DNA from: Syntrophomonadaceae bacterium | Lineage (GTDB): Bacteria > Bacillota > Syntrophomonadia > Syntrophomonadales > Syntrophomonadaceae | DNA: 8,581 bases | Direction: 5' to 3' | Assembly (NCBI GenBank): GCA_012798055.1 | Contig: JAAZOA010000023.1 | Location: 1 to 8,581, forward strand | In this document: piece after piece, positions 1-5,394 of the stretch | How positions within the stretch are numbered: the stretch's first letter is position 1 | Layout of the letters: the number at the start of each line of letters is the position of its first letter | Made by a program: the position numbers and the translations under genes | The notes under the pieces: generated by a model | What the model saw: only the letters and a program-made list of their open reading frames with translations | The model's database searches: none | Told to the model about the DNA's origin: nothing

Positions 1-1
1 A

Positions 2-628
2 TCGATGATGTGTGTGGCTTGCAAGGTCAAGTGGAAGGAGATATACGCAATCGCCAAACAGCATAAGGTGCGATTGATTTTGGCGGCCAGCAATCCCTAT
101 GAGGCCACTGATTTCAAAATGGGATTTCAAGGCATAAAACCCCATGACAAGCATATATACATAAGGCGTATCATTACCGGGTTGAAAGAGATATTTAAGA
201 ATCCCAGATATTTGAATAAGTACACCTTAATGACGACCGTGCTTGCTTTTGTTTTCATTGACACAAAATCGCCCGCTTCACGTTTTTTGTACCCAAAACA
301 GAAGAAAGCTGACATTTTTTACTATACCGATTGGGACGAAAAGACTGTGGTCAATACAATAACCAAGTATGGGTGGGAAAAACCTGCTGACGAAAAGGGT
401 AGCTGGAGATTTGATTGAGCGGTCGGAAAAGTCAAGGATTATATTTACTTCACCAATTATGGATTTACGGAAAAAGACGATCTGTACAGCAAATTGATCA
501 GAGACCGTAAAATGTCCAGAGAAGAAGCAATGGGGAGGATAAAGCGTGAAAATGTGGTAGATGTCGATTGTGTTAGGCACTGTATGGGTGTCTGCGGCGT
601 TAGTATGGAGGATTTACCCTCAATCTGA
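2..628 (+). pseudogene. C-terminal part of a PP-loop ATPase, N-acetyl sugar amidotransferase-like, broken by an in-frame TGA
   Basis: The frame is open from the window edge and begins with a Cys-x-x-Cys motif (CVACK) followed by a helix and a strand (KWKEIYAIAKQHKVRLILAA). It continues to WRFD, meets TGA at 416-418, and resumes in the same frame with AVGKVKDYIYFTNYG, TEKDDLYSKLIRD and MSREEAMGRIKREN before a final TGA at 626-628. The motifs resemble the C-terminal half of PP-loop enzymes that transfer ammonia to sugars during surface polysaccharide synthesis. From memory the family has Cys after the WR-x-D motif, so TGA would be one base from TGC or TGT. The PP-loop itself lies upstream of the window. 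No obvious selenocysteine hairpin follows the TGA, and other genes here use TGA as stop, so I infer a nonsense mutation. The last residues may be foreign sequence from the adjoining remnant. Confidence 0.65.
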
Positions 629-684
629 ACAATGATCTCAAGCTGAAGCTGCTGATCCTGGTAGTTAAAGTAAACTGGGGCCAT
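616..684 (-). mobile_element. Possible IS1182-family transposase N-terminal remnant
   Basis: On the minus strand, an ATG at 684 opens a frame starting MAPVYFNYQDQQLQLEI. The pattern of an aromatic residue, NY, a spaced Gln and alternating Leu resembles the first 20 residues of IS1182-type DDE transposases, which commonly begin with F-x-x-Y-x-x-x-Q-x-x-L-x-L. The resemblance fades after about residue 22, near 616, which is where the sugar amidotransferase remnant ends on the other strand. I infer an insertion sequence that was almost wholly deleted. The match is short and made from memory, so it could be chance. No terminal inverted repeat was found. Confidence 0.3.
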
Positions 685-753
685 CTTCCTTTTGCTGCCC
701 TTGACGGTACACCCTGTGGCCATGAGAATCAGAACCCAGTGAAATGCGATCTG

Positions 754-1563
754 TCATTCGATCCCCATTTCTATTGCATGTCTAATCTGTCCGAGTTCCT
801 CTGGCTTTATACCTGCCAGCGAGTTGCCCGCAAAGCTCTGAATGATTTTTACTCCTTCAATATCGATTGCCACCCGGCCCTCTGATGCCAAGATGAGGCC
901 GGGCTCCCGGAGTTCACCTTCTGACGGGCCGCCATTGATGAAGCACCTGCGGGCATCCATTATCACCAGATCGGGTCTGTAGACGGCATTCATCTCGGCT
1001 ACATATTCTGCGACTTTTTGGCTCATGTGCATTCTGATCCGTTCACCGGGTTTCATGAAGCCCACGACCAGCTTCAAGGCGCCGGTATATTGGGCGATGA
1101 GATGGGTCTTGCAGCAGGGCAGCAGGATGATTTTGTCCACCTGGTCCAATAAGGATGGCACCGCTACCTTTTTCAAATACCTGGCGCCCGGAATGGTCTT
1201 TGTCACCCATTCATGATCATCAAAAACGTATATCTCCGGGGCTGGGTATGATTTCTCCAGATCATAGACGCAAGTTCTACATAGAATCTTCTTGGTAAAG
1301 AGGGCATGATCTGCGAGGGACAGCGTCGAGCTCTCCCCGACAATTACCCGGCTGGCTTGAGCTTCAAAGCACAACTGCACCGAGGCTTGCAGAAAATCCA
1401 GGGCGGTGGAAGCTGGCGGAGCATCGGCGGTGTTGTAGTTAGGTTTCAGTAAAACCGTGTCACCAGGGCGGATGAATTTGTCCAAACCACCTAACTCTAA
1501 TACCAGTCGCTTGACAGAAGATTTTATATCCACTTCGGCTTTATGGATGAATACCCTCCGCAT
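754..1563 (-). CDS. DUF362 domain protein
   Basis: A 269-residue protein with the DUF362 pattern: an N-terminal IRPGDTVLLKPNYN (GD-x-V-x-x-KPN), a central RVIVGESS, and DKIILLPCCKTH followed by YTGALKLVVGFMKPG, the KTH...TGA-K core that defines the family. DUF362 proteins are often fused to ferredoxin domains or lie near redox genes; none is fused here, and the biochemical role of the family is poorly known. A frame exists up to 1641, but GGGAGGGG lies 9 bases before the ATG at 1563 and only about 2 bases or less from the ATG at 1572, so 1563 is preferred. It is transcribed divergently from the riboswitch-controlled surface protein gene. Family assignment is firm, function unknown. Confidence 0.85.
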   Translation of the reverse strand: MRRVFIHKAEVDIKSSVKRLVLELGGLDKFIRPGDTVLLKPNYNTADAPPASTALDFLQASVQLCFEAQASRVIVGESSTLSLADHALFTKKILCRTCVYDLEKSYPAPEIYVFDDHEWVTKTIPGARYLKKVAVPSLLDQVDKIILLPCCKTHLIAQYTGALKLVVGFMKPGERIRMHMSQKVAEYVAEMNAVYRPDLVIMDARRCFINGGPSEGELREPGLILASEGRVAIDIEGVKIIQSFAGNSLAGIKPEELGQIRHAIEMGIE

Positions 1564-1653
1564 AATAAGCATCCCCTCCCTTTGAAAAAGGTTGTATTCG
1601 CTGCTTAATTTTATACTAGCAAATCCTTCCGGGCTGGCCAACCAAGCAAATGT

Positions 1654-1803
1654 AGGGCTGCTGCCCTGTCAATAGGTTTTGAGAGATGGTTGTGCCGATC
1701 CCTGCTCACACAGGAATTTAATAGTTTTCAGTAGAAAAAATAATTATTAACAGTTAAAATTGTAACTAAATTGGGATACAAGGATTGCAGGGCAGCAAGC
1801 CCT
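1654..1803. repeat. Inverted repeat in the divergent intergenic region
   Basis: AGGGCTGCTGCCCTG at 1654-1668 is the reverse complement of CAGGGCAGCAAGCCCT at 1788-1803 apart from one extra A. The arms are about 120 bases apart. One lies in the leader of the DUF362 gene and the other directly in front of the riboswitch core. Each arm also contains a short local inverted repeat. It could be a long hairpin, a pair of regulator sites, or a trace of an insertion. The 5' flank 1564-1780 holds no gene; it is A+T-rich near 1700-1770, and I could not place a convincing sigma-A promoter there. Confidence 0.4.
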
Positions 1804-1893
1804 TGCCGACAAAGGCAAAACTGGCGAAAGCCAGCGACGCAAAACTTAGGGTCTAAGGGCCGTGATGCCTATGATAGCCTGGTTGCCGAAGAA
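1799..1893 (+). promoter_or_regulatory. Cyclic-di-GMP class I (GEMM-I) riboswitch, copy 1
   Basis: The core reads AAAGGCAAAA, then a P2 hairpin CTGGC-GAAA-GCCAG (1821-1834), GACGCAAA (1835-1842), AGGGTCTAAGGGC, then CTATGATAGCCTGGTTGCCGA (1869-1889). This is the conserved order of the c-di-GMP-I aptamer: a GNRA-capped P2, the GACGCAAA joiner, the GGTCTAA tetraloop-receptor strand of P3 and the closing GGTTGCC strand, which pairs with GGCAA at 1814-1818. A TTGCC at 1803-1807, just upstream, could compete for the same GGCAA. The aptamer precedes an intrinsic terminator and the wall-anchored protein gene at 2094, so it should set transcription of that gene by premature termination. Whether c-di-GMP raises or lowers expression is not clear from this copy. 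Confidence 0.93.
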
Positions 1894-1904
1894 GTGGTTT
1901 TATG

Positions 1905-1944
1905 CACCTGCTGGTCAGAAAGACTGGAGCAGGTGTTTTGTTTG
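1905..1944 (+). terminator. Riboswitch expression-platform terminator, copy 1
   Basis: CACCTGCT (1905-1912) pairs with AGCAGGTG (1928-1935), with possible inner GTC/GAC pairing. It is followed by TTTTGTTTG. It lies 12 bases after the aptamer and about 150 bases before the gene at 2094, the arrangement of a transcription-terminating riboswitch. Confidence 0.88.
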
Positions 1945-2093
1945 TCCCGATGTATTGGACAGCTATCACCAATAGAGGTATCGGTTTTTGATGCATGTTG
2001 TTGTTCCGTTCTCATATCTGGAGGCGGATGGTCAGGCGTTGATGGGACACGCTAGTTAGACCGGAAAATACATAGCTAGGGGAAGGTGGAATA

Positions 2094-2798
2094 ATGTCCA
2101 AATTGCTGAATGAGAAAAAGTGTAGTTGCTTAAGCTTGGCTGTTACCCTGCTGGTCATCGTCTTTTATGCCTTTGCCCCGGTCACTGCCGCCTATTCGAG
2201 TGACGACATCGGTACTGGACAAAGCCAGTCTGGAGGGCACAATATTGGGCAAGACCCTACAGGCGATTTAAATAATGGCAACAACGGCCAGAGTCAAGTT
2301 AACAATGACAGGAACGGTGAATATAACGGTAATGGGAGTATTCATTCAGGGAATGGGGCAGGAGACTGCGACACCGATACCGATACAGATACCGACTGCG
2401 ACACCGATACCGATACCGATACCGACTGCGACACCGATACAGATACCGATACAGATACCGATACAGATACCGATACAGATACAGATACAGATACAGATAC
2501 AGATTCCGATACCGATGCCGATACAGATACCGATACCGATGCCGATGCAGATAGCGATAGCGATGATGATGTCCCAATCGGCAACCATTATGACGACGTG
2601 AGCGGCAACGATACTAAAAGCGAAGTCTTCGCATCAGGACCGACTCCTATGGCAGCTCCAATTGCCCGGCTTGTCGCCCAGCTTCCGAATCAAGTTCTGC
2701 CCGTCACTCTCCCCAAGAGCGGTGTGGGCTGCCTGACTGGTGTCCTGGGTTTACTTGTGTTAGGCGCAGGGATAGCTTGTTATAAACCGAAAAGATAG
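2094..2798 (+). CDS. Secreted (Asp-Thr)-repeat surface protein with LPKSG cell-wall sorting signal
   Basis: 234 residues. An N-terminal signal peptide (basic n-region to residue 9, hydrophobic core about 13-30, likely cleavage after the VTA near 32) leads to a Gly/Asn/Gln-rich linker (about 35-90). A strictly alternating acidic repeat follows at 91-159, in which every second residue is Asp and the partner is mostly Thr, with Cys, Ser or Ala at places. After a short linker comes LPKSG (206-210), a hydrophobic segment and the basic tail KPKR, which is a sortase sorting signal with Ser in place of the usual Thr. There is no folded binding domain, so it may be a stalk or spacer, or a calcium-binding acidic coat; that is inference. 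The start follows AAGGTGG with 4 bases between. The gene lies behind a c-di-GMP riboswitch, recalling c-di-GMP-controlled adhesins of Clostridia. No sortase gene is in view. Confidence 0.87.
   Translation: MSKLLNEKKCSCLSLAVTLLVIVFYAFAPVTAAYSSDDIGTGQSQSGGHNIGQDPTGDLNNGNNGQSQVNNDRNGEYNGNGSIHSGNGAGDCDTDTDTDTDCDTDTDTDTDCDTDTDTDTDTDTDTDTDTDTDTDTDSDTDADTDTDTDADADSDSDDDVPIGNHYDDVSGNDTKSEVFASGPTPMAAPIARLVAQLPNQVLPVTLPKSGVGCLTGVLGLLVLGAGIACYKPKR
2364..2570 (+). repeat. In-frame hexanucleotide tandem repeat (GATACC/GATACA) encoding Asp-Thr
   Basis: Sixty-nine codons are built from GATACC and GATACA hexamers, with GATGCC, GATAGC and GACTGC variants. The first part is organised as 30-base units, each beginning GACTGCGACACC (2364-2393, 2394-2423, 2424-). 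The array then becomes pure hexamers and degenerates to Asp-Ser/Asp-Ala/Asp-Asp at its end. Because the unit is six bases, gain or loss of copies changes stalk length without shifting the frame. Long reading frames in the other five phases here (Ser-Val, Ile-Gly and similar) are artefacts of the repeat. Confidence 0.95.
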
Positions 2799-2835
2799 CA
2801 ACCTCGACTGCCAAGGAAAGAATGGATAGCTTAAC

Positions 2836-2861
2836 TCAGGCCACCTTTTTAGGTGGCCTGA
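2836..2861 (+). terminator. Hairpin after the surface protein gene
   Basis: CAGGCCACC (2837-2845) pairs perfectly with GGTGGCCTG (2852-2860) around a TTTTTA loop. The sequence after it (AACTTATTAT) has no continuous T-run, so it may terminate weakly or protect the mRNA end. It lies about 40 bases after the stop codon. Confidence 0.6.
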
Positions 2862-2930
2862 ACTTATTATGGGCCCCAACCGGTAGGATGCTTTGTGAAA
2901 AAGAAAACACAGTTCAGCCGATTAAAATTC

Positions 2931-2959
2931 TTGACAGTCAATTATACAGGTGGTATATT
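2931..2959 (+). promoter_or_regulatory. Strong sigma-A promoter with extended -10
   Basis: TTGACA (2931-2936), a 17-base spacer, then TATATT (2954-2959) preceded by TGG, which matches the TGn extended -10 form. Expected start of transcription is at about 2965-2967. No credible protein gene follows before the terminator at 3319, which is why the transcript is called as a candidate ncRNA. Confidence 0.8.
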
Positions 2960-2967
2960 GTATACAA
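2958..2967. promoter_or_regulatory. Perfect palindrome over the -10/start region, possible operator
   Basis: TTGTATACAA is a perfect 10-base palindrome that overlaps the end of the -10 box and the predicted transcription start. A second half-site, TATAC (2943-2947), lies in the spacer opposite GTATA (2960-2964). The position suits a repressor such as a GntR-type protein; no regulator gene is next to it. Confidence 0.4.
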
Positions 2968-3355
2968 GCTCCAAGGAATTCCTAAGACGGAAAACCTAAC
3001 GAGTCGGAAAATGGAAACCAAACATCAAGACAGATCAGAAGTACCGGTGAAGAAATTCACTATATCCAAAGGAAATCAGTGAAAAAAGTTTATAACAGCT
3101 TTACAATATGGATGTAAAATTTACCGGAGTCTGAAAAGACAAAAGGTGAAGAAAAAACGGAAATAGAGTAGAGTTGATATAGACAAGAGAGTAACTGAAA
3201 ACCTGAAAGAAGAAGGTACAATGAGAAGTCAGAGATGGGAAACGGAAATTGGATGACAGGGATTAGGAAGAAGTCGATAAAGGTTCGTTGGAGCTTATTC
3301 TTTTCCAAGCCTAATTGAGGGATTTGTTGCCTGGCTGACAGATCCCTTTTCTTTT
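2966..3355 (+). ncRNA. Candidate structured non-coding RNA of unknown class
   Basis: A strong promoter and a strong terminator bracket about 390 nt with no good reading frame. The predicted 5' end AAGCTCCAA (2966-2974) is perfectly complementary to TTGGAGCTT (3288-3296). After one G-G mismatch GAA (2976-2978) pairs TTC (3284-3286), then CCTAA (2981-2985) can pair TTAGG (3263-3267). Inside are small hairpins with GAAA tetraloops: GTGAA-GAAA-TTCAC (3047-3060) and GTCT-GAAA-AGAC (3129-3140). Other candidate helices are ACCT/AGGT (3201-3204 with 3214-3217) and GTCA/TGAC (3228-3231 with 3254-3257). The strand is very purine-rich, as in several large bacterial RNAs. TCCAAG recurs at 3304-3309 and could compete with the 5' end for TTGGA. 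I do not recognise tmRNA, RNase P, 6S, SRP, a T-box or a group I/II intron. Alternatives are a decayed gene or a leader for the stress protein gene with an attenuator. Confidence 0.5.
3319..3355 (+). terminator. Intrinsic terminator of the 2931 transcription unit
   Basis: GGGATTTGT (3319-3327) pairs with ACAGATCCC (3338-3346) with one G-T wobble, followed by TTTTCTTTTG. It closes the unit started at 2931 about 160 bases before the stress protein gene. Confidence 0.85.
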
Positions 3356-3427
3356 GTTTCCAACCCTGGAAGTGCGGGGCGGGTGGCGCTTTCTTCTGCC
3401 AGCAGGACTCGAAAAATTGTGGACAAG

Positions 3428-3469
3428 CCATCCGGATGGTTCTCATTGAGATCCAAATGGCTGTATAAT
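3428..3469 (+). promoter_or_regulatory. Probable promoter of the universal stress gene with upstream palindrome
   Basis: A consensus TATAAT stands at 3464-3469, about 48 bases before the start codon. The best -35 is a poor TTCTCA (3440-3445) with an 18-base spacer. Directly upstream is the perfect 12-base palindrome CCATCCGGATGG (3428-3439), at a position where an activator that compensates for the weak -35 could bind. The -10 is seen directly; the activator is inference. Confidence 0.45.
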
Positions 3470-3516
3470 CATGATACAGAGAAGGTTGCAATATCAATGA
3501 CCGGGGAGGCTGGTAT

Positions 3517-3909
3517 ATGTTAAAAAAGATCATGGTAGCTTATGATGAACACCTGGGAGCGGTCAAGGCCCTTGACCTGGCTATAGAGATCGCCAAGTCG
3601 GTTGGTGGAGAAATTTACATTGTTTCTGCTTATATGACAATAGACAATCCATCCCGGCACGCTTTTCTGGAAACACTCCAGGCAGAAGCAGCTGAGAGAG
3701 TATTGCGGGAAGGGATCACAGTATATACCAAATTACAGGCGGGCGGGAAAGTATTGGGGGAAACCCTGGTCAGAAATGCTGAAGATTTACTGGTTGATCT
3801 GGTGGTAATTGGAACCCATAATCGAGGAGCCATAGGCAAGATCATGTTTGGCAGTGTTTCAGACTATGTAGTACGCAACGTTAAATGCCCGGTTTTGATA
3901 GTCAAATAG
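3517..3909 (+). CDS. Universal stress protein, UspA family
   Basis: A 130-residue single-domain Usp protein. It begins MLKKIMVAYD, the first strand with the conserved Asp of the nucleotide site, and ends GTHNRGAIGKIMFGSVSDYVV...CPVLIVK. In ATP-binding members the late motif is G-x2-G-x9-G-(S/T). Here G99, G112 and S113 are present but the second Gly is Asn102, so ATP binding is likely but not certain. Such proteins are cytoplasmic dimers tied to starvation and stress survival. The start follows GGGGAGG with 7 bases between. It is a single-gene unit with its own promoter and terminator, convergent with the next gene. Confidence 0.93.
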   Translation: MLKKIMVAYDEHLGAVKALDLAIEIAKSVGGEIYIVSAYMTIDNPSRHAFLETLQAEAAERVLREGITVYTKLQAGGKVLGETLVRNAEDLLVDLVVIGTHNRGAIGKIMFGSVSDYVVRNVKCPVLIVK

Positions 3910-3924
3910 TCTAACGAACAATAG

Positions 3925-3954
3925 AAAGCAGGAGATCGATCCCCTGCTTTTTTT
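3925..3954 (+). terminator. Terminator after the universal stress gene
   Basis: AAAGCAGG (3925-3932) and CCTGCTTT (3943-3950) form the stem, followed by four more T. On the minus strand the same hairpin is followed only by TTTCTATTG, so it may also stop the convergent hypothetical gene, less efficiently. Confidence 0.88.
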
Positions 3955-3962
3955 AATCGTCA

Positions 3963-4295
3963 TTATCCTTCGAAGGTTTGTTCTCCAGCACCCATTGAAG
4001 CCGACACAGGTGGAGCCTGCAGTGCCTTTTTCAACTCTTCTTTACTCTTGGTTACATAATCATTAGCCATCAGGATAAATTGCGATATGAAACGATATTC
4101 ATTGAACCATTTGGCTGATTGCAGCCTTTCCAGGTCACTAGGAGGGATCCGGTCGCTAAACATTATCTTGGGACTGGGAGCTTTCTCGAACACATATTCA
4201 TTAGTCCAGTGGAGCAACAGTGTTTCTGCCTTTTCCAGGTCAAGCAGTGCATTTTTGATGGCGATGCTTAGCTGGGCATCTTTTTCCATTTCCAT
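3963..4295 (-). CDS. Hypothetical helical protein
   Basis: 110 residues starting MEMEKDAQLSIAIKNALLDLEKAETLL. The frame extends to 4331, but AGGAGG lies 8 bases before the ATG at 4295, and the upstream extension overlaps this site, so 4295 is chosen. The product is soluble and almost wholly alpha-helical in appearance, with two amphipathic stretches (about 5-30 and 60-95) separated by a Pro-rich turn (KAPSPK...RIPPSD), and a small disordered tail. No signal peptide, membrane segment or catalytic motif is visible and I do not recognise a family. Length and context resemble the many small helical proteins of spore-forming Clostridia. Coding is supported by the ribosome site and the convergent terminator. 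Confidence 0.7.
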   Translation of the reverse strand: MEMEKDAQLSIAIKNALLDLEKAETLLLHWTNEYVFEKAPSPKIMFSDRIPPSDLERLQSAKWFNEYRFISQFILMANDYVTKSKEELKKALQAPPVSASMGAGEQTFEG

Positions 4296-4485
4296 TAAAC
4301 ATACCTCCTCTTCTTCGCCCACGTTTTTCAAGGGTCATTATCAAGATTCGTTTTCAGTTTACCAGACTGGCTGAGGCTAATGGAAGACAAGGAATGCCAG
4401 GAAAAAATTCGGCATAATGTCGGGCGAGACCCTCTATTTTACCTGGGCCGGAGTGCATCAGCCGCGGTCAGAATATGGTTTAGAC

Positions 4486-4500
4486 TTCCTGCAGCAGGAA
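4486..4500. repeat. Palindrome TTCCTGC-A-GCAGGAA
   Basis: A perfect 7+1+7 inverted repeat about 80 bases upstream of the SigI-type promoter. It could be an operator or chance. The rest of the gap between 4296 and the promoter shows no gene and no other structure. Confidence 0.35.
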
Positions 4501-4577
4501 ATATTGGTTTGCATTGCCTCCATTTTAAGGTTTGAATAGATAACATAGCAATGTAAAATTAGGGGTGGGAAGTGAGT

Positions 4578-4606
4578 ACCCCCCCAAATGTGACCGGGAC
4601 TTCGTA
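4578..4606 (+). promoter_or_regulatory. Putative SigI-dependent autoregulatory promoter
   Basis: An A followed by seven C and AAA (4578-4588) precedes CGTA (4603-4606). SigI promoters are known for a C-run/A-tract at -35 and a CGWA (CGAA or CGTA) at -10. Measured from the last six C (4580-4585) the spacer to CGTA is 17 bases. It lies directly in front of sigI, as in Bacillus and Clostridium thermocellum, where SigI drives its own operon. Confidence 0.7.
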
Positions 4607-4665
4607 TATTATACTAGTTGATTCAATACACATATAATATACCAGCCCTAGTGGAGTATATGTTT

Positions 4666-5376
4666 ATGGATTCAATTGCCCATCAAAGTCTGTTAGACAG
4701 CATTAAAAAGATTCAAAACGGTGATCAGAACCTATTGGAAAAACTCATAGAAGACTATCGACCTTTTATCATGAAAACCGTCGCCCAATTCTGTAAGCGC
4801 ATGCTTGTCTGGGGCCATGATGATGAATTAAGTATTGGTCTGATAGCATTTGATTCTGCTGTGAATACGTATGATCCAGATAAAAAGATCCCATTCCAAT
4901 CCTATTGCCGGGTGGTTATCGTCAACCGGCTCAAAGATTATGCCCGAACCCAGGTCAAATACGAGAATCTAATCCACCTGGGCGATGAGGACATAAATAC
5001 ATATTTTGAAGGACAGTTTGCCCACGAAGATTATGTCAATAAGGCCATCGAAGCAGAGAGACGTGAGGAAATGGAGCACCTGGAGAACCTGTTGTCCGAG
5101 TACTCGATCGGTTTCGAGGATCTGGTTGACGTATCTCCCAAACACAGGGATTCCCGGCAAACATTACTGGAGGTAGCCCGCAAACTAGCCCAGGACGAGG
5201 AACTGTGGAACATACTGAAGAGCAAGAAGCAGCTGCCATTGAACGAGTTGGAGAAGTTGTGTGGGGTCAAGCGCAAGACATTGGAAAGAGGCCGGAAATT
5301 CATTATTGCCAGTGCTGTACTCATGTATAATATCGATAAATTTGTATATCTTGGTTCGTATATTAACTTTAGCTGA
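4666..5376 (+). CDS. sigI: RNA polymerase sigma factor SigI
   Basis: 236 residues with the SigI layout. Region 2 contains IQNGDQNLLEKLIEDYRPFI, then DDELSIGLIAFDSAVNTYDP and IPFQSYCRVVIVNRLKDYAR for core binding and -10 recognition. The SigI-specific C-terminal half follows, with YSIGFEDLVDVSPKHRDSR, LPLNELEKLCGVKRKTLERGRKFIIASAVL (a helix-turn-helix for the C-rich -35) and a final YLGSYI. A frame starts at TTG 4618, but that lies at the SigI promoter's transcription start. TGGAG 9 bases before the ATG at 4666 makes it the likely start; ATG 4660 is the alternative. SigI directs heat or envelope and, in cellulolytic Clostridia, polysaccharide-responsive genes. It should be held inactive by the RsgI encoded next. 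Confidence 0.92.
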   Translation: MDSIAHQSLLDSIKKIQNGDQNLLEKLIEDYRPFIMKTVAQFCKRMLVWGHDDELSIGLIAFDSAVNTYDPDKKIPFQSYCRVVIVNRLKDYARTQVKYENLIHLGDEDINTYFEGQFAHEDYVNKAIEAERREEMEHLENLLSEYSIGFEDLVDVSPKHRDSRQTLLEVARKLAQDEELWNILKSKKQLPLNELEKLCGVKRKTLERGRKFIIASAVLMYNIDKFVYLGSYINFS

Positions 5377-5394
5377 TGGGAGATTTGGACGAAA

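Noticed and set aside
416..418. Selenocysteine reading of the in-frame TGA
   Set aside because: No clear SECIS-like hairpin directly follows, and no selenoprotein of this family is known to me; a nonsense mutation is simpler.
1771..2055. Plus-strand reading frame of 94 codons
   Set aside because: It runs through the c-di-GMP aptamer and its terminator, has no ribosome site and low-quality composition.
2364..2570. CRISPR array
   Set aside because: The repeat is continuous and coding, with no unique spacers.
2299..2588. Long frames encoding Ser-Val, Ile-Gly, Tyr-Arg or Ile-Pro repeats in the hexamer array
   Set aside because: They are the other phases of the (GATACM)n repeat; only the Asp-Thr phase has a signal peptide, sorting signal and ribosome site.
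2822..3082. Plus-strand frame of 86 codons after the surface protein
   Set aside because: It starts inside a hairpin, crosses the strong promoter at 2931-2959 and resembles no protein.
3090..3533. Minus-strand frame of 147 codons
   Set aside because: It is antisense to the candidate RNA, both the terminator and the stress gene's promoter, and lacks a ribosome site.
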